A stretch of 6,072 nt of DNA from Geobacter sp. (GCA_012026855.1 VEOV01000158.1:1-6072), one strand, 5' to 3'; shown: positions 1-5,526, counted from the first letter of the stretch. Made by a program: numbers and translations. Notes: generated from the sequence alone by a model not told the origin.

Positions 1-29
1 AATATGGCCTGCCGGACAGCAGGGATTAA
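1..29 (+). CDS. 3' tail of an upstream gene, possibly an NtrC-family response regulator (partial)
   Basis: Reading from base 3 gives the residues YGLPDSRD followed by TAA at 27-29. The two bases before it (AA) would end a Lys, Glu or Gln codon. Many NtrC/AtoC-type sigma-54 response regulators end in a Fis-type helix-turn-helix finishing with a pattern like L-Y-R-K-[LI]-K-E-Y-G-L, so the YGL tail fits that family. The stop lies only 3 bases before the GTG start of the histidine kinase, the usual spacing in a response regulator/kinase operon. What is seen is eight codons and a stop. The family assignment is inference from a very short string and from context. It could be the tail of any other gene, or not coding at all. 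Confidence 0.4.
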
Positions 30-32
30 GCC

Positions 33-2039
33 GTGCAGCCAATTTTCGCACGACGCTATCCCCTCAAGTTCAAGCTGACCATTGCTACCCTGCTGCCGCT
101 CCTCTTTGCCATGGTGATCTGCTGGTTTGCCGGGGTTTATATCCTCACCACCAGGGTCGCTTTGCAGGCCCAGGACAAGGTGCGCAGCGACCTGAACTCC
201 GCCCGGGAGATCTACCAGAACGAAGCGGTGCACATCCGCGACCTGGTCAGTTATGCCGCCCTGGCCCCTTACACCGCCGAAGCGTTCGCTCGCCGCAAGG
301 GTGCTAATCTGCCGCGGATCATGTCTTCGGTGCTGAAAAATGAAAACCTGGACCTGCTTCTGGCCCTTGATACACGGGGCGTGGTGATCTACCGGGCCCA
401 TAACGGCAAGGTCAGCGGTGATGATTATAACTACAACCCCCTGGTCAAACAGGCCCTCAAGGGGAAGTATGTCACCGGCACGGTCGTGCTCCCCCTATCC
501 AGGGTGCGTCTCGAAGGGAGCGACATCGAGCAGCGTGCCCGGAGCAAGGTGCTGACGACCCCCCATGCAGAGGCCGGGAACGTCACCGAGGACGGGGCCG
601 CCATGTTCATGGTGGCGGCGGCGCCGGTAAAGGACGAGGCGGGCAACATTGTCGGCGTCTTCTATGGCGGCAGCCTGCTGAACAACAATAACAAGCTGGT
701 GGACCGGATCAAGAGCACCCTTTACGAGGAGGGGCTGGCCAGGAAAGAGGATGTTGGCGCCTCGACCATTTTCATGGGGGACCTGCGCGTTGCCACCAAC
801 GTGCTTACCGAAAAAGGGGCGCGGGCCATCGGTACCAGGATGTCGGCCGAGGTCTACAAGAACGTGCTCCTCCTGGATGAGCGCTGGACCAGCCGGGCCT
901 TTGTGGTCAATGACTGGTACTTCAGCGCCTATGAGCCGATCCGTTCCCCGGAAGGGGTGCCCATTGGCGCCCTCTATGTCGGTATGCCGGAGAAGCCGTA
1001 CACCAGGCTGAAATTTAACTTGAGTCTCTGGATCAGCGGAGTACTCTCCCTGGGGGCGCTGATCGGTTTTGCCGTCTCCAGCGTGGTCAGCACCAGGCTG
1101 GCCCGGCCGGTCAGGGAGCTGGCCGCCATGGCCAAGCGGGTGGCAGAGGGTGAGCGGGGCATCGCCACCAGGGTTGCCTCCCAGGATGAGATCGGCGAGC
1201 TGGCCCAGGAGTTCAACTTCATGTCAACCGCCCTTGCCAGGCAGGACGAGGAGATCCAGGAGCTCAACCGGGGGCTGGAAAGGAAGGTCCTGGAGAGGAC
1301 CGAGGAGCTGGCCGAGAAAAACCGCATCCTGCCCGATACCCAGCAGGAGCTGGAGCGGGTGGAGAAGCTGGCCGCCATCGGCGAGCTGGCGGCCGGGGTG
1401 GCCCACGAGATCAACAACCCCATGGCGATCATCCGCGGCAACACGGAGCTGATCCAGGAGACCCTGCCCAAGGATGCCCCGGTGCAGGAGGAGCTGGAGA
1501 TCATCACCCGGCAGCTGTCCAGGGTGGAGCTGATCGTTGCCAATCTGCTCCGGTTTGCCCGCACCGAGCGGAAGCAGCAGGGGAAGGCGGCTATCAACCG
1601 GATTCTGACAGAGATCCTCAGCCAGATCGAGCACCAGGTCTCCCTGGCCGATATTACCGTCATCACCAGCATGGACCCGGCAGCGCCGGAAGTGGCCGGA
1701 GCGGCCGACCAGCTGCAGCAGGTGTTTACCAATATCATCATCAATGCCGTGCAGGCCATGCCCGAGGGGGGCACCCTGACCGTGGCCACCAGTGCCGATC
1801 CGGCCAGGGATATTTATGAAGTGACCATCAGCGACAGTGGTATTGGCATCCCTCCGGAAAGCATCGAGCAGATCTTCGATCCATTCTTCACCACCCGGGC
1901 CAACGGCACCGGCCTGGGGCTGTCGGTCTCATACAGTATCATCAAGGACCATGGCGGCGAACTGATTGCCGAGAGCAGCCCGGGGGAGGGGACCAGCTTC
2001 AGGATAATACTGCACCAGCTGCTACCGGCAGGTTCTTGA
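33..2039 (+). CDS. Membrane sensor histidine kinase, Cache-HAMP-HisKA-HATPase_c
   Basis: This is an inner-membrane sensor kinase that should autophosphorylate on His and pass the phosphate to a response regulator. A basic N-terminus is followed by a first membrane span (residues about 13-38) and a periplasmic Cache-type sensor (about 40-325). The latter part of the sensor shows the family pattern IFMGDLRVATNV, G-x-RAIGTR, a WYFSAYEPI strand and GALYVGMPE. A second span (about 328-352) leads to HAMP (about 353-405) and a coiled-coil linker (about 402-445). The DHp helix carries phospho-acceptor H458 in GVAHEINNP. The ATPase domain has the N box with N567 and N571, the G1 box DSGIGIP (601-607), the F box DPFFTT (616-621) and the G2 box GTGLGLS (625-631), so all catalytic boxes look intact. 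The GTG start is forced by a TAA at 27-29 in the same frame, and AGGGA at 21-25 is a plausible ribosome site. There is no receiver domain, so a separate partner is needed, probably the gene just upstream. The periplasmic ligand cannot be told from sequence. Confidence 0.95.
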   Translation: MQPIFARRYPLKFKLTIATLLPLLFAMVICWFAGVYILTTRVALQAQDKVRSDLNSAREIYQNEAVHIRDLVSYAALAPYTAEAFARRKGANLPRIMSSVLKNENLDLLLALDTRGVVIYRAHNGKVSGDDYNYNPLVKQALKGKYVTGTVVLPLSRVRLEGSDIEQRARSKVLTTPHAEAGNVTEDGAAMFMVAAAPVKDEAGNIVGVFYGGSLLNNNNKLVDRIKSTLYEEGLARKEDVGASTIFMGDLRVATNVLTEKGARAIGTRMSAEVYKNVLLLDERWTSRAFVVNDWYFSAYEPIRSPEGVPIGALYVGMPEKPYTRLKFNLSLWISGVLSLGALIGFAVSSVVSTRLARPVRELAAMAKRVAEGERGIATRVASQDEIGELAQEFNFMSTALARQDEEIQELNRGLERKVLERTEELAEKNRILPDTQQELERVEKLAAIGELAAGVAHEINNPMAIIRGNTELIQETLPKDAPVQEELEIITRQLSRVELIVANLLRFARTERKQQGKAAINRILTEILSQIEHQVSLADITVITSMDPAAPEVAGAADQLQQVFTNIIINAVQAMPEGGTLTVATSADPARDIYEVTISDSGIGIPPESIEQIFDPFFTTRANGTGLGLSVSYSIIKDHGGELIAESSPGEGTSFRIILHQLLPAGS

Positions 2040-2188
2040 CCGGTTGTACGCAAACATGCCGGTTCCGTCTTCCAGACGCCGGCAAGTAAAACTGGACCCC
2101 GGAGTCTTATCCGGGTCACCACCAATATCGCCGCAGACGGTGAGCGGCACGCAGTAAATTGCGAGAGATAAACCAAAGGAGATAGATT
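2040..2188 (+). other. 149-base intergenic leader able to form several stem-loops
   Basis: No gene is seen on either strand here. Three or four inverted repeats follow each other. TGCCGG (2057-2062) pairs with CCGGCA (2079-2084), with an inner GTCT (2067-2070)/AGAC (2074-2077) pair and a 3-base loop. GACCCCGGA (2095-2103) pairs with TCCGGGTC (2110-2117) with one bulged C. GCCGC (2130-2134) pairs with GCGGC (2144-2148). CGCA (2150-2153) pairs with TGCG (2160-2163). None is followed by a T tract, so a classical intrinsic terminator for the kinase gene is not evident. I compared it by memory with GEMM (c-di-GMP/c-GAMP), cobalamin and fluoride riboswitch cores and saw no match. It may be a structured 5' UTR of the downstream gene, or simply GC-rich spacer. 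Confidence 0.3.
2175..2181 (+). promoter_or_regulatory. Ribosome binding site that fixes a TTG start
   Basis: AAAGGAG lies 7 bases before TTG at 2189. No ATG or GTG is available in frame close by, and the first CxxC motif begins only 15 codons later. The strong Shine-Dalgarno match is the main reason to accept the rare TTG start. Confidence 0.75.
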
Positions 2189-2626
2189 TTGAGACCTGTA
2201 AAGTCCGCCGGAGATTTCGTTGAAACAAACTGTACCAAATGCAAGGCCCTCACGAACCACACCATTGTTGCCATGATCGCTGAACTGATCGTCAAGGTTG
2301 AATGCAACGTTTGTCACAGCGTCCACAAGTACCATCCCCCCAAGGAAGCCAAGGCAGTCAAGGCCCCGAAAGCGGCGCGGCCGGCTGGCGAGCCCGTACG
2401 CCGGGTCAAGAAAGATCCGGTGCTGGAAGCAGCTGCCGAGTGGGATGAGCTGCAAGCCTCTTTCGACCCGGAGCGGGCGATCCCCTACAACATGACCGCT
2501 ACCTACAGGGTCAGGAATCTGGTGTTACACCCGACCTTCGGTATCGGCCTGGTGCAGAAGGTGTTGCCACAGAACAAGATCGAAGTTCTCTTCAAGGATG
2601 GGCGTAAACTGCTGCGCTGCGGCTAG
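2189..2626 (+). CDS. Hypothetical protein with two CxxC pairs and a UvrD/CarD-like C-terminal beta domain
   Basis: A soluble 145-aa protein with no signal peptide or membrane span. Residues 15-18 (CTKC) and 39-42 (CNVC) form a four-cysteine set spaced like a small zinc ribbon. A Lys/Ala/Pro-rich linker (about 50-75) follows, with several basic residues. The C-terminus (about 110-144) reads V-L-HPTFGIGLV, then a short gap, IEVLFKDGRKLL. This resembles the small beta domain at the C-terminus of UvrD/PcrA helicases and the CarD/TRCF RNA-polymerase-interaction fold (pattern V-x-H-x-x-FG-x-G-x-V). In those families the fold binds RNA polymerase or nucleic acid, so a nucleic-acid or RNA-polymerase-associated role is possible here but unproven. 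It starts with TTG behind a good ribosome site, and it has its own 149-base upstream gap, so it is probably transcribed apart from the kinase gene. Its stop TAG overlaps a minus-strand gene remnant. I do not recognise a named gene. Confidence 0.85.
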   Translation: MRPVKSAGDFVETNCTKCKALTNHTIVAMIAELIVKVECNVCHSVHKYHPPKEAKAVKAPKAARPAGEPVRRVKKDPVLEAAAEWDELQASFDPERAIPYNMTATYRVRNLVLHPTFGIGLVQKVLPQNKIEVLFKDGRKLLRCG

Positions 2627-2727
2627 TGGGGGGCATCAATGCGGCGGTCATAGGGGGAGTGCAGGATGCCGATGTGGCGGTAGGTGATGCTTGGATCCTG
2701 TATACACACCGGCACCGTATACAGCAT
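2623..2727 (-). pseudogene. Truncated N-terminal remnant resembling TrmO/TsaA (tRNA t6A37 methyltransferase)
   Basis: On the minus strand, an ATG at 2727-2725 opens 34 codons ending at TAG (2625-2623). The later part reads YRHIGILHSPYDRRIDAP. TrmO (YaeB/TsaA family) proteins begin with a pattern like Y-x-PIG-[IV]-[IR]-[HR]-SP-[FY]-x-x-[RK]-x-x-[AV]-P-[RI]-Q, and the match covers about 18 residues. The family protein is normally about 150-235 residues. The remainder is absent: beyond the stop, in this frame, the minus strand gives no TrmO-like residues and instead runs antisense through the 145-aa gene. AGGGTGA a few bases before the ATG could be a decayed ribosome site. The first 13 residues do not look like the family. 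This looks like the leftover 5' end of a deleted gene. A real 34-residue peptide is less likely. The call rests on motif memory only. Confidence 0.5.
2698..2724. repeat. Perfect 8-bp inverted repeat CTGTATAC-N11-GTATACAG, candidate operator
   Basis: CTGTATAC (2698-2705) and GTATACAG (2717-2724) are exact inverted copies. Their centres are 19 bases apart, close to two helical turns, which suits a dimeric DNA-binding protein. Each arm also contains the self-palindrome GTATAC. The repeat lies 38 bases before the ATG of the 857-aa gene, within the span where an upstream operator or promoter is expected. It also lies inside the 5' part of the TrmO-like remnant, so it may be older than the present gene order. 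With an 11-base loop it could also form an RNA hairpin. Which protein binds, if any, is unknown. Confidence 0.45.
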
Positions 2728-2730
2728 TGA

Positions 2731-2748
2731 ATCACCCTGGCGGGTGAT
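2731..2748. repeat. Perfect 7-bp hairpin ATCACCC-TGGC-GGGTGAT just before a start codon
   Basis: The two arms (2731-2737 and 2742-2748) pair fully around a 4-base loop. The hairpin ends 13 bases before ATG 2762. No T tract follows, so it is not a typical terminator. The only weak ribosome-site-like sequence for the downstream gene, GGGTGA (2742-2747), would be buried in the stem. It could modulate translation, act as a second operator, or be incidental. Confidence 0.4.
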
Positions 2749-2761
2749 CTAATGTTAACTG

Positions 2762-5335
2762 ATGATTGTCTCTCTGGAAGCATTGCGCTCAATCCGCCTG
2801 TTTGGCGGCATGTCAGATGCTGAACTGCTCCGGATCATGCCGCGGCTTGAGCTGTTCAGTTTCGCTGCCGGCGAGCTGGTGCTGACCAAGGAGATGCCGC
2901 CGGAATATCTCTATTTTGTCCTTAGCGGAACTGTCCGGGTAGAGCTGCGCACCGGCAGCGGCACCATTTTGAACCTGCTGGAACTGGGGTGCGGCGAAGT
3001 TTTTGGCGAGCGGGCCATTCTGACCAGCGAGCCGCGCACCGCCGATGTGCGCGCCATCGATGCCGTGCAGACTGCCCGGCTCTCCCGCACTGATTTTGAA
3101 GCACTGCTCCATGAAACACCCCTCCTCTACGCCAATCTCTGCCGGGACCTCTCCCGCCAGCTCGGTACCTGGGCCCAGCGCCACCAGCGGGAAGAGCGGG
3201 AGCACCGCGAAATCATCACCAATGTCATCGGCTGGCAGCTGCTGCCCGAATTCGGCTCCTTCCCCGGCAGTTCCCCCTGGATCAAGTCCCTTAACCAGCG
3301 CCTCGCCACACTTGGCCCCGCGCCGGACCATGTGCTCATCGCCGGCGAGGCCGGCACCTGGAAAGACCTTGCCGCCCGTTTGGTCCACTTCCATGGCGAT
3401 CCGGCTCGGCCGGTGCTGTTCCTCGACTGCGCCGCCCCGCCCCCCGTAACCGGTCAGTCTGAGGCGGTGACGATAGCACCTCGCAGCGAACTGCTGCTGG
3501 AGATCGCACAGGAAGCGGCCCTGTTCGGCCATGCCCCGGACAGCTCCGCTTCTGCCCGGCGGGCCAGGCGCGGCATGCTGGCGCTGGCCGCCGGGGGGGA
3601 CATGATCCTGCGCAACATCGACTGTCTAACCCCGGGGGTACAGGAGGCGCTCGGCCGCTTCATGACGATCGGCAGCTTCCCCGGGAGAGGGGGAGCGGAG
3701 TCTGTCACTGCCAGGGTCAGGATTATTGCCACCAGCGGCGAGCCGCTGGCCGGGCTGACTGCTGCGGGCAGCTTCAGCGCTGACCTGCTGGAGAAGCTGG
3801 CGGGTGAAACCATCGAGATGGTGCCCTTGCGGGAGCGGAAGCAGGATATTCCGGTCATGGCCCGCAGCCTGCTGCAACCGCTCAATGCCAAACACCACAA
3901 GAGCGTGCGGCGGCTTTCCCAGGATGCTCTCAACCGGCTGGTCGACCACGACTGGCCCCTCAATGGCAGTGAACTCTACCAGGTGCTTGGCCGGGCCGTG
4001 CTGGTCTGCAGTGGGGACGAGATCGAGGCGGAGCAGATCTTCCTCCAGGGGCAGCCGTTTGCCGGGGGGCGCTTCAATCTGCTGCAGCTCCCGGCCGTGG
4101 AGCAGCTGGCCCGCCGCCCCGGCTGTCCCCACCTGCTCCGCTGGACAACCGTACCGCTCTTCCTGCTGATCACGCTTTACACTTTGCTTGGCCCGTCAGA
4201 CGGCAATGCGGCCAATCTGGCGGTCTGGACCCTCTGGTGGCCGGCGCTGCTTGTGACGGTGCTGCTCTTCGCCCGGGGGTGGTGCAGCTACTGCCCCATG
4301 GAGGCCATCAGCGAGTTCACCGGCGTCAAGGAGCGGGTCATCCGGGAGCCGCAGGCCTGGCTGCGCCGCTGGGGGCCGGCCTTTAGCCTCTCCGGGCTGA
4401 TCGTTATCCTGTTGCTGGAGCAAGGGACCGGCATGTTTTCCCACCCCTTTGCCACCGGTCTGCTGCTCCTCGCCCTCCTGGCGGCCACCATTGCCGGCGA
4501 CCTGCTGCTTGGCCGGCGCGGCTGGTGCAAATATCTCTGCCCCCTGGGGCGAATCGTCAGCCTGATGTCCCGCATCTCCCTTTTGGAGATGCACAGCAAC
4601 CGCACTGTCTGCCAGAGCCGCTGCCGGGCCGATGACTGCCTCAAGGAAAAGGGGTGCCCCATGGGGCTGCACCCCACCGGCATTGCCAACTCCGACCACT
4701 GCGTGCTCTGCCTGAACTGCGTCAGGAACTGCCCCCACCATGCCATGCAGCTGGATCTGCGCAACCCGGTACAGGGGATGCAGAGCCAGGAGCTGCGCGG
4801 CTTTCACGAGGCGCTCTTCAGCGTCACCCTGGTGGGGGTCATTCTGGCGGCCAAGGCGGTGCCGCTGATTTTCGGGCAGCAGCAGGAGTTCATGCCCCAC
4901 CGGCTCTGGCAGCTGCAGGAATTTTTGGCCGGTATCGGGGTTGCCCTGGCCTACGCCGCCCTGGTCATGCTCTCCTCCCTGGGGGGGAAGCGCAACTGGC
5001 AGACGGTCTTCAGTACCTGCGCCCTGGCCTACCTGCCGCTGGCTTTTACCGGGCTGTTCATCATTTATTTCAGGGCCTTTGTCGAGGGGGGCGCCGAGCT
5101 GGCGCCGCTGCTGCTGGCAGCCTGCGGGGTGGATAGCTGGCTGGATGCCTCCAGGCTGACCCCGGAGCTCGGCACCCTGCGCCTGCTCATCCATCCCCTG
5201 ATCATCACTGGTACGCTCTTCTCCGCCATTGCCCTGCGGCGGCTCCAGCGGGAGAACTTTCCCCACCAGGCCGGCCTGCTCGGTCACCGGCTGCTGGTCA
5301 TCATTACCGCCATCGCCTTCATGTTCCTGCTGTGA
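2762..5335 (+). CDS. Fusion of cNMP-binding-like domain, degenerate sigma-54-activator AAA+ domain and NapH/NosR-like 4Fe-4S membrane domain
   Basis: A single 857-codon frame with three modules. Residues about 10-135 are a Crp/cNMP-binding beta-roll (LFGGMSDAELL start, YFVLSGTVRV, GEVFGERAILTSEPRTADVRA). Residues about 165-430 align with the sigma-54 activator AAA+ domain but have lost nearly all its working residues. Walker A is GEAGTWK (195-201). The Walker B DE is R284-N285. The GAFTGA loop is replaced at equal length by DSSASA (260-265). The two arginine fingers are S339 and K345, and sensor II Arg is S403. PLRER-x-DIP (355-364) is kept. In place of a Fis DNA-binding domain comes a membrane domain (about 458-857) with roughly eight or nine spans. 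It carries C508/C511-P, C589/C593-P, then C617, C621, C626, C632-P and C647, C650, C653, C657-P. These resemble NapH, NosR and CcoG, and suggest at least two 4Fe-4S clusters. The positive-inside rule puts the clusters and both N-terminal domains in the cytoplasm. The start is fixed by TAA at 2756-2758 in frame; no good ribosome site is visible. Probable role: membrane redox sensor or electron-transfer protein tied to the adjacent hydrogenase. That role is inferred. Confidence 0.9.
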   Translation: MIVSLEALRSIRLFGGMSDAELLRIMPRLELFSFAAGELVLTKEMPPEYLYFVLSGTVRVELRTGSGTILNLLELGCGEVFGERAILTSEPRTADVRAIDAVQTARLSRTDFEALLHETPLLYANLCRDLSRQLGTWAQRHQREEREHREIITNVIGWQLLPEFGSFPGSSPWIKSLNQRLATLGPAPDHVLIAGEAGTWKDLAARLVHFHGDPARPVLFLDCAAPPPVTGQSEAVTIAPRSELLLEIAQEAALFGHAPDSSASARRARRGMLALAAGGDMILRNIDCLTPGVQEALGRFMTIGSFPGRGGAESVTARVRIIATSGEPLAGLTAAGSFSADLLEKLAGETIEMVPLRERKQDIPVMARSLLQPLNAKHHKSVRRLSQDALNRLVDHDWPLNGSELYQVLGRAVLVCSGDEIEAEQIFLQGQPFAGGRFNLLQLPAVEQLARRPGCPHLLRWTTVPLFLLITLYTLLGPSDGNAANLAVWTLWWPALLVTVLLFARGWCSYCPMEAISEFTGVKERVIREPQAWLRRWGPAFSLSGLIVILLLEQGTGMFSHPFATGLLLLALLAATIAGDLLLGRRGWCKYLCPLGRIVSLMSRISLLEMHSNRTVCQSRCRADDCLKEKGCPMGLHPTGIANSDHCVLCLNCVRNCPHHAMQLDLRNPVQGMQSQELRGFHEALFSVTLVGVILAAKAVPLIFGQQQEFMPHRLWQLQEFLAGIGVALAYAALVMLSSLGGKRNWQTVFSTCALAYLPLAFTGLFIIYFRAFVEGGAELAPLLLAACGVDSWLDASRLTPELGTLRLLIHPLIITGTLFSAIALRRLQRENFPHQAGLLGHRLLVIITAIAFMFLL

Positions 5336-5352
5336 TCTCTCTGCGGGCCATT

Positions 5353-5375
5353 TTGTCCCCACCATGGGGGCACAA
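5353..5375. other. Stem-loop shortly after the 857-aa gene
   Basis: TTGT-CCCCA (5353-5361) pairs with TGGGG (5365-5369) and, after a 2-base bulge (GC), with ACAA (5372-5375), leaving a 3-base loop. It begins 17 bases after the TGA. There is no downstream T run, so intrinsic termination is weak at best. It may instead protect the transcript 3' end or separate this gene from the hydrogenase promoter. Confidence 0.35.
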
Positions 5376-5433
5376 TGACCCATTCGCTGCTCCCCACCGC
5401 AAACCTCCGGTCAAGCCGCTGAAAAAATATGCC

Positions 5434-5479
5434 GCATTTCCGGCCTGTTGCAGGGATGTGGCTGGCCCGGCATTTCTGG
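5434..5479 (+). repeat. Imperfect direct repeat GCATTTCYGG ending in the -24 element
   Basis: GCATTTCCGG (5434-5443) and GCATTTCTGG (5470-5479) differ at one base and start 36 bases apart. The second copy ends on the GG of the -24 promoter element, so a protein binding both copies could compete with or assist sigma-54 RNA polymerase. Ten-base near-repeats also occur by chance in GC-rich DNA. Confidence 0.25.
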
Positions 5480-5492
5480 TACGGCTCTTGCG
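5477..5492 (+). promoter_or_regulatory. Sigma-54 (RpoN) -24/-12 promoter for the hydrogenase
   Basis: TGGTACG-GCTC-TTGCG fits the consensus TGGCACG-N4-TTGCW. It has GG at 5478-5479, exactly ten bases, and GC at 5490-5491. The only departures are T for C at the fourth base and G for the final W. Transcription would start near 5502, about 20 bases before the ribosome site and about 29 bases before the ATG. Activation requires an AAA+ enhancer-binding protein from elsewhere, because the neighbouring 857-aa protein has lost the GAFTGA loop. No obvious enhancer palindrome was found in the 140 bases upstream. Confidence 0.75.
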
Positions 5493-5521
5493 CTACAGGA
5501 CGGGATTTGATCATGTTTTGC

Positions 5522-5526
5522 GGAGG
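5522..5526 (+). promoter_or_regulatory. Ribosome binding site of the hydrogenase small-subunit gene
   Basis: GGAGG lies 4 bases before ATG 5531. The spacing is slightly short, but the match is perfect and the encoded N-terminus gives a complete Tat signal peptide, which supports this start. Confidence 0.7.

Noticed and set aside
974..1789. A 271-codon minus-strand open frame
   Set aside because: It is antisense to the HAMP, DHp and ATPase regions of the kinase and is a low-complexity Ser/Arg-rich translation without motifs.
2057..2084. Intrinsic terminator for the kinase gene
   Set aside because: The stem is good but is followed by AGTAAAACTGG and not a T tract.
2146..2162. CGGCACG ... TTGC as a sigma-54 promoter for the CxxC protein gene
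   Set aside because: The GG (2146-2147) and GC (2161-2162) are separated by 13 bases, not the required 10.
2675..2690. TGGCGGTAGGTGATGC as a sigma-54 promoter for the 857-aa gene
   Set aside because: The GG-to-GC spacing is 11 bases and the -12 element lacks the TTGC form. The site also falls inside the TrmO-like remnant.
2638..2733. A + strand open stretch (INAAVIGGVQDADV... ) that looks like a coding remnant
   Set aside because: It has no start near a ribosome site and is best explained as the complement of the minus-strand TrmO-like remnant, which matches a known family.
2592..2792. A 66-codon minus-strand open frame over the intergenic region
   Set aside because: It is in a different frame from the TrmO-like remnant and shows no family motif. 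Its length follows from base composition.
3254..4051. Calling the 857-aa protein a sigma-54-dependent transcriptional activator
   Set aside because: GAFTGA, the Walker B acids, the arginine fingers and a DNA-binding domain are all missing, so the similarity is to fold only.
4196..5383. A 395-codon minus-strand open frame
   Set aside because: It lies antisense to the Fe-S membrane domain, which has clear family motifs. Its translation is Gln/Gly/Pro-rich with no recognisable domain, as expected for a shadow frame in GC-rich DNA.
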